Of a stretch of DNA of 64,000 nt, positions 26,085 through 39,100 are shown in pieces. The translations under genes and the position numbers were made by a program. The DNA comes from Sarcocystis neurona (Eukaryota > Apicomplexa > Conoidasida > Eucoccidiorida > Sarcocystidae). How positions within the stretch are numbered: position 1 is the first letter of the stretch; each line of letters begins with the position of its first letter. A model generated the notes under the pieces. That model did not search any database, was not told where the DNA came from, and worked only from the letters and a program-made list of their open reading frames with translations. The stretch covers positions 1,591,750-1,655,749 of the forward strand of contig KL647316.1 of NCBI GenBank assembly GCA_000727475.1. The letters are read 5' to 3'.

Positions 26085-26620
26085 CAGCAGGCACAGGACC
26101 GCAGGGTGTAGAGTCAGGAAGAGCAGGAAGCTAAGCAGCAGTCCAAGCGTGAGCCAACGTGTCACAGCGTGAGCAGCAGCGGCACGAAAATCCGCGCACA
26201 GGCACCACCACCACAACCAGCTGCACCAGAGGAACAGGAAGCACCACGGGACGCAGCAGCAGGCCGCGCAGCAGTACCACAAGCACGTGCGAGAGCTGCA
26301 GAACAAGCTGCACCAGAAAAGGTAGCGGCAGACTAAGCAGCTCTAGAACAAACATTCGGGTACTGGTGCAGCCAAACATGGAACACACGGAGATGCGACA
26401 CACGAAACAGTAGCAGCTGACGAGACGGCGGTAAATGGACAACAAACAGCGTCAGTGGAAATGCAATTTACATGAAGTAGTATCAACACGGACGGTACTA
26501 GCAGCACAAGCAGCAGCAAGACGACCAGGTGTCACCACAAATCCAGAAGCAATGATTTTGGTAAAAGTTATCACAGAAACTCTTTGCTATCCCAAGAAAG
26601 CAAGTGTGTCGAGGTGAAGA
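26085..26620 (+). pseudogene. CAG-rich region with broken Ala/Gln/Pro-rich frames
   Basis: Plus-strand CAG/GCA-rich sequence gives Ala-, Gln-, Glu- and Pro-rich peptide, but no single frame stays open. One frame reads Pro/Ala/Glu-rich from about 26190 to a stop near 26335. A second frame continues Ala/Thr/His-rich with short Glu-Thr motifs to about 26472. A third (26435-26617) is Ala-rich and then mixed. Composition carries smoothly from one frame to the next across the stops, which is what a low-complexity coding sequence looks like after small insertions and deletions, though simple CAG repeats alone could also produce it. The minus-strand frames (104 codons, 26131-26445) are Leu/Val-rich complements. 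Function unknown. Confidence 0.35.
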
Positions 26621-26799
26621 GGCGTCGCAGAGGATAGGTGACGACTACTCGAGACTACTTCTTAAGCCTTCGCGTGTGTTTGCGGACTGTGTGCAAGCGC
26701 GCGCACACACACGGAGGTGTGGGTACGCCTAAGTACTCGTACGCGTGCAGGGATTTTCGTGCCGATTGTTCTGCCGTGTGTGAAAACGGACATGTGTTT

Positions 26800-26960
26800 C
26801 TGCGCGCAGTAAAGTGTATCTGCACAAACATTCGTGTATGTATATAAATATTTACATACACATATATGTCTGTGCCCTCGACTCCTACGGAAATGTGCAC
26901 GGGAACCCACCGGCATGTACACTGTGGATATGTGTGTTTGTGTCTATATCTATGTTGTTC
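26800..26960. repeat. TA/TG/CA-rich simple-sequence tracts
   Basis: Alternating TGTA, TATA and CACA stretches such as TATATAAATATTTACATACA near 26837 form degenerate dinucleotide repeats. Both strands have short open frames here rich in Tyr, Ile, His and Val that simply reflect this composition. Confidence 0.5.
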
Positions 26961-27796
26961 CCGCTAGAGGGACGTATGTATTCACAGTCTCAGTGCCGTT
27001 CACATGTGGCGGCGTCTGGAGCTTCAGTTCCGGACACGATTTGTGTACCGGCGTACGCGAGTTGGGGTGAGGATATACATACACTGCATAGTTGCATGCG
27101 CGTCCGCAGCCTCGGCCTGAGCTGCCCGAAACTCAAGAAAGAACGCCCTACATTTCAGCCAAAAGTGCCAAGTAGAATGCGTGTGCACTAAAGGTGCTCC
27201 ACCTGGCTATCTTGTCTCACTTGCTGATCGACACAGCTTCCGAGAGTGGGCGCCCAAAGTGCAGGTAGACCGCTCAGCGACTGTAGCTTCTGACAGTTTT
27301 TGATCAAGTCTTCGTTTTGAATACCTTGAGGACGCAGACTTGCTATGCACAACAAGAGTTCGCACGTGTGACAGTACATAATTATGATGGGTATGTATAT
27401 CTATGTGTAAAGACGTATGTCATTCCCGTAGAACCGACGACCAGTTAGCGTCCGAAGAGCGCTCTCGGCCGCATGAGCACTGTATTGTGGCCTGCTGACA
27501 CTGCAAAGGAAAGACGCCAAAGATAATCCTCTCGCTTCAAAAGAAGTGTGGGCCAGGCGCCTTAAGGGCGCCTGTCGTCGCAAACACGTGTAAGATATAA
27601 GCAGAGCTACCCGCGTCGACGCCGAAGTAGCCTTATTTTACGGCGAGACCACGAGGGAGAAGGCCAGCTACGCCACACATAGAAGGTCGCAGCTGGTTTT
27701 ATTAGCCAGCTGCAACCTGTGGAATTGCGAGCACAACGAGATGCATTTTACGCATGTGCAAAAGGCTTCGTCGGAAAAACCTTGTTCGTTTCCATG

Positions 27797-28097
27797 TGCA
27801 TGCTCTTCGCGTTACAGACAAGGCACAATTTTATCGGAATAGCCTGACTGTGTAGGTGATTTAGGGTTTGCAAGTTCATCCTATTCGCGTTACACACAAA
27901 GCACAGGGTATTACCGGAACAGCCTGACTGTGTAGGTGGTTTAGGGTTTACACGTGCATCTTACGCACAAAGCATAGGGTATTACCGGAGCAGCCTGAGT
28001 GTGTAGGTGGCTTAGGGTTTACAGGTGCATCTTATGTGCGCTACACACAAAGCACAGGGTACTGCGGGAACAGCCTGACTGTGTAGGATGTTTGCGG
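27797..28097 (+). repeat. Four-unit tandem repeat, three units with telomere-type heptamers
   Basis: Four head-to-tail units of about 70-82 bp share the core ACA(A/C)AAAGCA(C/T)AGGGTA, then CGGAACAGCCTGACTGTGTAGG in slightly varied form. Units one to three end in a TTTAGGGTTT or CTTAGGGTTT segment, near 27860, 27941 and 28011; the fourth has lost it. TTTAGGG is the telomere repeat of coccidia and plants. Telomere-like repeats embedded inside chromosomes are known from Eimeria. The array is short and imperfect, so it is an interstitial repeat and not a chromosome end. No open frame spans it. Confidence 0.85.
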
Positions 28098-28099
28098 GC

Positions 28100-31000
28100 T
28101 CCTCTTCGTTTGCAACTGGCCTGAGGCAAGCACGCACATGCGTAGGACTTCTTCGGATACTATCAGGCAAAAACGGCACACCTGCTTTGAATGCGGTAGG
28201 GTTTCTCTCGTAACGATGGTGAGTACTTTACCGTTTTTTGGACATCGCTTCCCACACGAGATGCGCGCCGTGGCAGCTCCCTCTGTCACCGGAACTCATA
28301 CACGCGTGCACCGCAGCGGCGCGCTCGGTGCTGTTGTAGTTGAGAATTGGGAGCTCTGAATTCCGGCTTGCGCTGTTGGCACTCCAGTGTTAACTTTTCT
28401 GTAAGGTTCCTCGAGAAGGACTGAATACCTGTCCGCAGAGCCCCCGGGCACCACAATTTATCAAGTGCACTGTGTCCTCTCTAAAATTTTGAACAGCTCT
28501 CTCTTCAGTTTCCCCTGCTACTCAAAGTAATGCCCTCACCTATCAAGGAATACTTTTCAATGCGCAGGCACTGTTCGAAAATGACAAAAGCGTAAGAATA
28601 ACTCTCTGCACAGAATTTTCTTGCTACGCCGCTTCTCTTGTTTATACTGTTGGACTGCTTGGCGTACTTTGCACGTGAAGGCCGCATCGTGGGGAGAATC
28701 TGTACGGACCTATGAATGTTCCGCTGATCGCGGTCTTCGAACGATGTGGTGGAGCATCGGAGGTGGCGACGTTCTCTGTGCATACGTTTCCTCGTAGACG
28801 TCGTCCGCGGTCTACGACCGTGTCAACCATCTCATTCAATAGATACACGCGTTATTTCATACAGGGTACCACGCCACAAAATTACTGTTCTGTGCATCAG
28901 GACCTCATGCAGAGGTCTGTTTCGTTGCATTCGTCAACTACACTTCCTGATGCGTGATCGGCAAGGTGGTGTCTAGTGTGCCTCTGAGGACAAACTGCCA
29001 CACGGCCATACCTCGCCCCGTATCTTGCACGCGCGAACATCTCTCCACAGCACGCGACGCATTCTAGACATCGGCCGACGCGTAGGGCACCATTCCCAGT
29101 GCCGCGATACCCGATGATTTTTTACGAAGTCCGACAATGCAAGCAGATTCCGCCGCGCGCAGGGCCGGTTTACAGAAAACTGAGCGCATGTCGCACTTCA
29201 ACCGAACTGAAGTGTAGCTACTTTCCCTCCGTTTAGACAATCAACTGCGAGATGCCGAATCATTCTACATCACGGAATGCGCCGCGGCCAACCAGGCTCA
29301 GTCGATTGTAAGAGGCTTGCTACAGTCCTGCGTCTATCCCCGTTCGCTGTCGCCGTGGAAGTGTCAGATTCGGCAGGATGGCTCTGCATTATTACTGACG
29401 TCTCCAGCTGCTGCAGTCCTGCTTGTATCCTCGTCCGCTGTCGCGGTGGAAAGGTCAGATTCGGGAGAATGGCTCTGCGTCATAGGTGACGTCTCCTTTT
29501 CTCACTCTGCTGGATCCTCACCTGTTTGGTCTTCTATACTCTACGCGCGTGTTTAAGCTTTATCCTGTTTTCCGCAGCGCAAAAAAGAGGACTTCCTTTT
29601 TCCAACAGTCGACGAGAAAGCCATTTCTGCAGAGACACCGTTACGCCGCACTTCTGCTGACCGTCGTGTTGCTGACCTTAGCAAGTACGAGTGCTATTCT
29701 TCATCCGGGAAGAGTAGTTACGAATGAATGGAGGCCAGTGCTAACCAGTTGTCGATACGACGATCAGCAGGAATGTCGATGCAATGCTACCTGACTGTCA
29801 CTGTGAACGCAGTACGACGCGACGGGGCCATGCACTTGTTGAACTGACGTAGTGTGCTCGAGTAGTGAACGTGCGCTACGCTACAGTTGATAGGATGTAA
29901 GGACTCGTACTAGTCAATGTGTAACGATTAGCATTTGTAAACTCACTTCCCGCGGAGCACCAGTCTCTAGAGTCTATTCGTAACTCAACAAAACAGGCAT
30001 TCGGTGAGCCGTGACCGCCTGTGGCCTGACACAGTCTTCATTTTAGAAAATTGCTGTACGGCAGATAATAAGTAGCTGAGTTATGCTGACCTGGAGGCTC
30101 CAGTTGCATTGGGCAGGAAATTTAACGGTGTCAAATGGAGTATCTTGAATAAAACACGGTAGATTCCGCGTATACTCCTGGAGAGCTCGGGCGCAGATGA
30201 AAGTAGAAGATACTCGACTGAATTTCTCCTAAAGCTGGAACACCATTTCCTGGCTGATGTGCTGCTCGCATCGTAGTTGTCGTTGTACGGTGAGTGAGGA
30301 AATGCAGCGGGATTCCATGTGGCCGTCTGTCGCGGCAACTAGACCACGCTCTACGACAACGGTCGGCTGGAATGTTTGAACAAGAAAGTCTGCCCATACA
30401 AACATTTGTTTCTGGCTGCGGCCGTACTGCCGACCCAGTTTTGATACATGGGCAAATAGACCTCACAGTTGAGTACGCTCGTGTATTTCTGAACGCAGCT
30501 GCCTCCACTTGTGTGTGGGCCTTTCAGAAAAGACCGGCGTGCTTGTGCTTCGGTGCGGCGGTATCACAGAGAAGGGTAAGGATGAAATAGGCTGGTGCGG
30601 GCTGTCCAGACCCATCGCACGCAAAAAATCCCGCAAGCGTATGCACGTATTCTTCGACCATTTTGCTGGATCATCCTGTTGGTTGTGCCCTTACAATGAC
30701 CAAAATAGGCTTCCGGAGATGTGCTTCATCTACTCTGTGTGGCAGATGGTGTCAAGTTCCCAGAGGAGGGGAGGCCTTCTGTTCACGTCCTCCCTCGGAC
30801 AGGTGCTTTCAAAAGGGTGTGATCCGGAGAGCCCTCACAGGAAGCACTATCGTGTCTAGAGTCGTTGGAGAGTTGCGCGGATGATTTGTTTGAATAAACA
30901 TTTCAGCAAAATTAGTGTTCTAGAGACTCTTCTGTGTACTGACATCTTTTTCTATAGTGGCAGCACTGCGGGTTAGTAGGCTGGAGTGTCCGTTTAAGTA

Positions 31001-34000
31001 GAAGATCTGCGAGAAGGCTTGTTAGAGTCAAAACGACTTCGTGACAGATCTCGCATTCTGCTAGACAAGACGCGCACTGCAGAGCGTGTGCACTTGCTAG
31101 GTGTTGGCGAAAACGTTTGTGTAAGGCTTCTTCTGGTGCTACAGGTCCTGATTGGTCGCAGAAGGTTGCGTTAGGGTTTAGGTTAAGAGCGCCATCTATG
31201 CGAAATACAAGTTTGGTACCATCACGATTTTGAATCGGGTACCGGATGAACACGGCGACACCTGTGAGTAGTACGAATCTGGGATTGGGTTAATCGAGCT
31301 GTGTGCTGAACGGTAGAGTTTGGGAACACCCTGTTTTGCGAAGGTATCGAGATTCCAGAAAAAAGATGGCCCGTCCAGTGGATGTCAGCAGGAGAGGTGG
31401 CTTACTTGAAGCATTTAAAGTTTTTCACAGACTCAACGAAAGAAGGAGTCGAGTCGGCGGCCTCTCTGGCCTTTACTCGCAAACACACAACATACAGAGA
31501 AGGAAGGCTTCGACACCGTGTACTGTGTCTTCGCCGCACGGCCCACGGCCAGCTGTTAGCAGCCTTTTGTCCGATTAGCGGCGCAGCCGGTGCAACTCCA
31601 CAGGCGGTGCATTACCGCAGCGGGGGTGAATGATATGTTAAAATTGAGGCTGTGTGCGCTGAAGGCCAGGAACGCAGAAGGGTTTACACGCCACAGCGTT
31701 GCACGTGTTCAGACATTTGCATACGCGACGCAATATAGCGGCAGCAGATTTCGACCAGTGCCTCCAACCACACGATAAGTGCGGAAAACAACTGACGCAG
31801 AGCTGGAGACAGAAGTGTTGGAACTCGTCCAAACATTTAGTTATGCGCATCGAGTTGCTGGACACATGTGTCCTTTTCGAAGCATTTGACTGTATCTTGA
31901 GAGAAGTTCTTGGTAACACGCAGTAGAGCCTGATTGTGCTTCATCTTCTTCTCCTTGCATAAGTCGCCGTCGTTGCGAGCGTCAGAACTGATCAGTTACT
32001 TCAACGCAGCAGACCCACGTAGGAATTCAAAGTTTCTTGTAGGCTCCAGTGCATGGACACGAGTTCAGGCAGCGCTCACTTGTTTCACCAGGTCCTGTGT
32101 GTGTTGCCGTCGTCTACTGGAATGCAATGCTTTTCATAGAAATCCAGCATGTTTGAGACGAGTCAATTTGTTTGACTCCTGTAGAAATGCAGTCTCCTGA
32201 CAGTACAGCAAAAGGGATGGTGATAAGCTCAATCCTACTGAAAGAGATTCGACCGCGTTGCAGAAGTAAGCGTAGAGGAGATACACGGCTGAGTTTGCTG
32301 GCAGAGCAAATCCACATGCGAGCACCAACAGCATCGCCTGCTGAAAATGAACACCGGCCTAAACACGCTGTTTTGAGGCCAGCGCTGTCAAGATGCAGAG
32401 TTCACGCCTCCAAAACCCTTTCCTTTCGCCTGTTTCTCCGTAAAAAAGAGTACGTTAACGCGTCAATGTGAACGTGCATGGAGCAGCCTGGCGGGACTGG
32501 GGTGTGACAAAACAGCTGTTGTCAGGGGCGGAACGCGATTCGCACAATGGCTCAGTTCTAGGACTGTTAAATTGTCAAAGCCCTGGGATAGCGGCACGTC
32601 AAGTCGGTGGCATTGAATTCGGAGTTCTTCTTTGTGTGGCTAAAAACAAGTCACTTTGGAGAAGTGTTGTTCAGCGTGGGACTCAATGGTGCCGACTCGG
32701 GAAGGCTGATGCCGCCTGGTGTGCGACAGTTGATCTCCAGGGGCTACAGAGGAGTGGTCAGAATGATTTGAAGAGGAGTGCCGCCGCCTACTAGTCCGAG
32801 AGGGTACACATCCAGCGGATGCGTCCATGCGTTTGCAAAGTCCTCTTGACAAGGACAGTGTACGCTTCCACAAGAGAAATGACGGTTCTGCTGCCCTCCG
32901 AAGATGTGCCTAACAAATCCAGTGCTGTGGGTTCAATGTTAAAACGGCTGCACGCAAGAGTACCAAGAATTCATCAACTGTTTCAAGACGGAAAACAATC
33001 GAAGCCTGGAGTATTCTGCTGCATAGGACAAGCTGCTTCAGTTCTGCGTCTTGTTGCCTGAGCTATGCATCCCACGGAAGCCTGAAGAGCAGTGATTGAA
33101 AGACGCTATGGGTGGTAATTTGTCTACTTGGGATCTCGCAACTCCATCGAAGAGAACACGAGGGACGCGGGTTCATTCGTAGATTCAGTTTCTGCCTTCG
33201 CAAGATCTCCAGATATATGTAAGAATTAGTCTGGAGAAAGGAGTCGGCAGAAGCAAAGCAGCGTCGACTGCAAGCCTCAGTTGTTTGATGTTTCAAGGCG
33301 AGTGCCTCGAGAGGAGACCGAGGCGGGCTACCGGATCGCACTCACGTGTGTTTCGTGACGCTGGTCTGCTCCACTTAAGCTCAACCAGTTTGTGGACGGA
33401 CCAAAACACAGCCCGTGCACTCCTACCATGCATGTATGGGCGCAAAAGATGGTTCACATATTTTTGATGGTACCTCAACGTGAAAATTGTGGAGAATGCA
33501 TATCTTGTATGACGAGGTAGCCATTTTCGGAAACCTGCCTGTGCAGTATCCTATCCGACTGGTAGAGGCAGGCACCCTGCACAGTCTGATACATGACACG
33601 TTGCAGACAATGGCGAATTTGTAGAAAGCAGCCGCTTGCTATACCGCTGGCTATACCGCTGTGCTTGTCGATGTCCTCTAGAGCGACGTAATGGCAACAA
33701 CGCTCAGGCAAAGAATGCCTATCACCCTGCAGCTGGACAGGTAACAGGGGAAGATGTAACGGATATTGAGATCTTTTTTTGGTGTGATTTGCCTAACGGT
33801 GCTTATGATTTGAGACTCATACCATGCAGGAATCTGAGGGCCCTGCACGTGGCTGCCGACCGAGGGGGGCTTGTGCACTTTTTCCGCGTGTGTTCTGGCG
33901 TCTGCTGCAGTGGGCGTATAAGGAATCGAGAGGATCAGACGAAACAGAGGAGCGTGTGAAATACGAACGAGTTGCTATGCATTTAGAGTGTGAAAAAGGC

Positions 34001-35480
34001 GAGGCTGCCATTTCGGAGCCGACTCAAAATGAAAGAGACAAAAGACGACAACAGTTGCTGCGTCTCAGCGAGAGTCTTCGAAATGTAGCAGTTAATGCGT
34101 GTCACGGGTTTGGCTCAGTCCAGGTTGCAGCGATAACCGAACCACTTGCAGTAGAGACTTGATTATACACACCTGTACGTGAAAGAGAACTAAGGCCAAA
34201 GAGACATGCAGGTAACGAGCCCGTGTAACTAAACCGAAAATTGTTCTGTGAAGTAGTACCGCATCGTGAAAATGTGTTGAAAAGGACCGACTTGAGAAAA
34301 ATAGTTCTTCTGTTTGCGTCCGGGCAGTGTGATATACCTGAGCCGACGCCTTAGCGACTGAGCCTGAGAGGCAACTCGGCATACACCATTGCATTGACAG
34401 TGGCGGGATGTGCGTTGCCACGGGATGGCTGCAAGACTGACAAAGGACGAATGTTGGCTTTGGCCTAGCTGAGAAACGGGTCTGTTAATCCGATCGGAGT
34501 GAATTTCGATAAAGGAGTGTTACTGCCTTCTCCTATAGAAGGTCTACGTTAGGTCTCAGGAACGACTCGGTAATTTTCTGAGAATCTGAAACGGAGCGGA
34601 CACACGACAATTGCCGACGACCTGTCGGTGTGTCCACCTCGGGATGACTTCAGTACGGCCACTGAACTGGATCCTGATGTGCGCTAATTGCTGACCGCTT
34701 ATGCTCACGAATATTATATGTCAGTTTCACCTAGCATGACATGTATGACTATCTGGAAGGGACGCGGAGTTCGTCAATTCGGTGCGACAAGTATACAGCA
34801 TTTATCCTCGAGAAAGGCGGGGAGAGGTACTCCAAGTGTCTTAGATGTTCCGGCAAGAGCGGGTAGCGAAAGGCCGACTGCATACGTAAAGACCGTGAGA
34901 CACGTAGTTTATCACAGATGGTCGGTTAATGACGTGAACGTGCTCAATGGTAGGTGGCGCATCGGCTTGTAAGCAGCCTACGAAGGAGATGATCCTCAGT
35001 CGTCTTGTATGTCGAGTGACAAGGACCGCGGTGAGGAAAGCGCCTGAAAGCTCCACGGAGACAGTTCTCTGGAGACTGGTGGATGCTGGCACTAGTCGTG
35101 AGATTCTTGTGTTGATGAAATGGCGTTCTCTCGAAATCTGATTTATGGGTACCCCGTAACTAATATATTGGACATGTCTCGCGTTGTCCACCTGTGTGGG
35201 GGTACGTCTGCGGGGTCGCTGTCTGTGTTTAACTGCTGATTTGCGTGGAAATGACACGCGTGTAGCAGGCCCTGCAAAAGGAGACGAGGCACATCTATTC
35301 TGTGCTGAAATGGATCATTTTTCCTGTTTGGATGGAAGATGGTCGCCCAACTAGTGAAGGCGATTCAGGAAACTCCCTGATTCTGTATGCTGTCGGATTC
35401 CTGCAGTGCACCTTGGTGAGGAGGGCGAGGCGTTCCAGAGAGTGTAAAAGGCGACGGCAGCTGGTGGTGTAGGAGCAATT
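28100..35480. other. Unassigned sequence, possibly degraded left part of the array
   Basis: No gene is supported. The longest frames are 138 codons (minus, 34841-35257), 125 (minus, 30131-30508) and 116 (plus, 30509-30859). A few short phrases recall the array to the right: 30440-30490 and 32330-32350 resemble the K-block region, and 31395-31430 resembles sequence near 59.3 and 62.9 kb. These matches are too short to place unit boundaries. Confidence 0.3.
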
Positions 35481-35493
35481 CGACCTGGTGGTT

Positions 35494-36147
35494 CTACATG
35501 TTTTTAGGCTCGCAGGAACGGGATTGAAGTGGGAGGACAAGCCAGGCATTGCGAAGTAATGCGTAGACGGTCGACAAGTAGGCAGCGTTCGATGTAACAA
35601 GGTGGTTGTTGGAATAATTTAACTTGTTGTGTGCGCATCTCACCTTACACTCAATGAGAGCTATGGGCGGTGTCGCAGTTTTTGATGAAGCTGAACGGAG
35701 AATCACGGGTAGTGTCTTACCTACAACTGTGAACGAGCTGGTTCGTGTATTACTAATTCGTAGTGGCTTACCCACAGCTGTGAACGAGCTGTTTTCTTCG
35801 TCGGACTGTTGCACATTTTCCGGTTTGGTGGAATAAAGGAGTTCAGTGTTGGAATCACGTGAGGTTGACTGGTTTGTGGAGCTCGGGTTGGCAAACACTT
35901 CTACCAGGTGCGGTGCGCGATCCGACTGCCTGTGTTTTAAAATCTGAGGTGAATAGGAAGGACGACTGGTAGGCAGAGATGCCGGCGTGGCATTCTGACG
36001 GGTATCAACGGCTGCATCAGTTGGGCTGATCCCCGAGAACTCCGTCCACTTCGGCGACTTACCGAGAGAGCACACTTGGCTGATGGTGCAGCAGAGGAGG
36101 AGGCGGCTTAATGTGAAACACCATAAGTTGTGATAAAACGAACTCAT
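35494..36147 (-). CDS. Hypothetical secreted protein, 217 codons, possible intact family member
   Basis: The frame starts at an ATG at 36147 and runs uninterrupted for 217 codons. Residues 1 to about 28 look like a signal peptide: a short polar start, a hydrophobic core (residues 8-24, Leu/Cys-rich) and a plausible small-residue cleavage site. The next 120 residues are rich in Ser, Thr, Pro and Asn, with several N-x-S/T sequons. Residues about 112-145 contain a 17-residue direct repeat with the core SSFT(A/V)VGK. Two motifs tie it to the tandem array: PQILKHRQ at residues 67-74 matches PQEIIRH at 46.6 kb and PQQVDT/PQQVGT further right. RCAHNKL at residues 170-176 then SN matches the K block (RCAVGAL then SN at 52.1 kb). 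Function is unknown; a secreted or surface role is inference from the signal peptide. An intron could change either end. No TATA-like or other promoter signal was identified. Confidence 0.4.
   Translation of the reverse strand: MSSFYHNLWCFTLSRLLLCCTISQVCSLGKSPKWTEFSGISPTDAAVDTRQNATPASLPTSRPSYSPQILKHRQSDRAPHLVEVFANPSSTNQSTSRDSNTELLYSTKPENVQQSDEENSSFTAVGKPLRISNTRTSSFTVVGKTLPVILRSASSKTATPPIALIECKVRCAHNKLNYSNNHLVTSNAAYLSTVYALLRNAWLVLPLQSRSCEPKNM
35711..35812. repeat. 51-bp direct repeat x2 inside the 217-codon frame
   Basis: Two adjacent copies share TTACC(T/C)ACA(A/G)CTGTGAACGAGC at about 35716 and 35767. The period is 51 bp, exactly 17 codons, so the duplication keeps the minus-strand frame open. 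In-frame length is expected if the surrounding frame is or was translated, but a single duplication has a one-in-three chance of this. Confidence 0.75.
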
Positions 36148-36199
36148 TCGTCAACGGCGGCAGTTCGCATGAAAACCTCGACACAGGCGTGGACGACGC

Positions 36200-39100
36200 T
36201 GGGTTTTTGGATGTGCTACGTCCGCAGAGATGTCGACACCGGCATCTTAATCACCAATTGATGATCGAAGGTACCAACACAAGTTGAAGGGGCCGACGCA
36301 GAGGCGGACGTAGGGTGGAACAGCGCAGACAGCGTCAGACTGGGCCACGTGGTTGAAGAGGTATTGCACGATCCAATGTAGTGCGCGTGCCCATTCTCAA
36401 AGAGGGAAATTCACTACGGATTTCGCAACAGCTGATCCTATCGAGGCTGCGGGAGTGTGTCGATGCAGGCGAGAAGGGGGCCGGACATACTCTATATGTG
36501 TTGATTGAATATGCGACCTCTGGTGGCAGCTTGTAAGACACACTGAAGAACTAGAAGAATACCCTTTTTCGAGAACCTCCTCTTTCTGAAGAAACAGCAA
36601 CCCCGGAGAAGGCAGGGAATCACACAAGGTCGAAGTAGCTGTCTCAGGCGAACGGCACAAGCACAAAGATGTTGAAAGAGATTCACAAAAACGATGAGTG
36701 CGCTCTACAACCGTCCACGTGTTCAAATGTAGTTTGACCACCACCGCGTACAACCCTGTTCCTGCAATTCAATGACATCGTTACCGACGGGCTAAAATGT
36801 TGCCTATAAGGCATGCCTGTCACTCTGACTGCAGGTCAAAACAACGCGTTTTTTTGTGTTTTAGGGGAAAGAAACCTCCAAATTAGAGGAGGATTTATGG
36901 AGAACTTCGTAACGTAGGAGAGGATGGAAATTGTAAACTGTTTATGAATCTTCCAAGCGGTGTGTGGTGAAAATGCCCAGCTAGAAGGGACGCCCGTTTG
37001 ATTTGTTGAGAGATTTCATGAACCACCCGGCCTACAAAGGCTCCACGGTACTCGGCATCTCTGCACGCTGTCCAAAAGCGATTGGGTGTCAAGCAATTTC
37101 GACACAGACGGCTCACGTTGAAGCAGGCATTCCCCAGACGCAGACTCCGTGGCTCTGTGTCAACTGCAGCTCCACCGGCGTCTCGCATCGTGACAGTAAC
37201 ATGTGGAAACGTAGCACAGGCAGCGGAGGTCTGGGAGGTTGAGCTCATCAGCACGAAAATGTCGCGCGACCTGCAGGTGCAACAGCTTCGGAGTACGGGA
37301 CTACGGACTATGTCCGTTGCAAGGACTGGACAGGGTGGCGGGGTCAGCAGATGTAGTGGGGACAATGTGAAAGTGGGAAGTTAACCTCACAAAACAGATG
37401 CACGTCACAGTGTGACGCCAGCGTGATCTGCCGCTGAATTAGTTCGTGTCCACTTTCGAGGGCCTAGTTGCCCAAACGGGGTCACGCACAGGGGACCCCG
37501 AGAAAATGAAGGTAAAATCATGGCGTGACAAGCATCTCTTGCTAGCGGCAAGTCGCGCGGAATGTTGGAGATAAGCCCACAAGGGCAATTGAATGTGGAG
37601 AGCGAAGACACGTGCAGGGGTTTCTCGCCTATACGCACCTGATTGTGGGCGAGTATTAGGAGCTACCGTAAGGATAGATGCAGGAACAGCGACGGCTTCT
37701 GACGTTTCCGCGTCAGAAGCGGCGCGTGTTGTTCCACGGCATGCAGGACGCGGATGTAAGGCATGGGCAGTTACAGCTGATTCGGCGCCTGCTTGGTTTG
37801 TAAAAAATCGCTTCGGACGAAGTGCTTTGGATGTGTTGCCGATAGCGAAAGTCCTATGGATGCACCCACGTTTGCCGGAGCTCCAGTTATGAAACGTCGT
37901 AGTTATGCTCTTCCAAGAATTTTGAGCTGAATTTGTTAAGGAGCCTAACCAGTCTGCATCAAGAAGATGCAGGGTTATTTAAACTGGGAAGTTTTCTGCC
38001 GGGATCTGGTCGCGCAGAAGCAAATGAGCATTGCGGACAAGAATTGACGTCTAGTCTTTGGTTGTAGGGTTGCAAACGAGGTCGTCGTAGGCTCCCTTGG
38101 ATGACACAGTTCTTCTGTCTTACGGCGTTTATGTGTCTGCGCGCCGAAGACGCAGGAGGCACCTGTTGTTGCTCCAAGTAGGAATGTGGAACGATATTGC
38201 TTTGTTGGGGTGTGAAAAGCGAGGACCCTGTTGCTGAAAAGGGACGCTGATATGTCGGCTGGAACAGGCATGCTGTTTGAGGCTAGGCACGCAAATGACA
38301 GGGAAAGCGGGCGCCGGCAACCTGAGAGTTTGCTAGAAATCGTTGGTGGTTACTGGGTCTTGAAGCTGATGTGTCTTGTCTTTATTGCTTGATGCATCGC
38401 ATTATAAGTAGAGAAATGCCCCTGGTCCCGCAGGCGCTGCCCAAAAGTCTCCGTGGGTCTGTGCTAGATTTTATTCAGACTGTCTGTTTGCGTGACGGGC
38501 CGTCTGGAAAGGTCCTCGACGTGTGCATGGGGCATGGGAGTCCTGACTGCAGCAAGTGATATACGCGTTAAAGCACATACGTACTCTCTCTTCCGTTAAT
38601 GCAGCCACAGAGAGAGGCTGATCAAGCCAGAATGATATTCAGCCGAGTAACAGGCAAGGTTTTGCATCAAAAGTGGAGCCTCTCTGTGTACGAAGTGGTC
38701 ACCGCATTACTGCGAAGTACAGACACAGGAGAATCACGCAGGCGCCAGGGGTCTGTACATACGAAATTATGCTTTCACGCTGCCTTCCTCATTTTTGCTT
38801 CAATAGGGTGCCGGTGGATTCAACGGTAGGAGGCGATGGAGCATGTCAAATGTGAGATTGGGATCCGCGCTGTGAATCAACAACACAACCACACTGGACG
38901 CTTGGGGTAATAAGGACGCGTTCATGACCCTGCAGCGCGTTCAAGAAAAGCACTTTTTCGTTATGAGTGCAGCAGGGTTTGGAACTCCAGAGTAGGTACA
39001 GATAGGATTCAGTAGCGACGACGAAGGCTGCAACTGTTATCAAAGCCTCAGTGAGCTGTGAAAAGGGTTTGGAGTAAGAAAGGTCTTCATTTGCCGTGAA

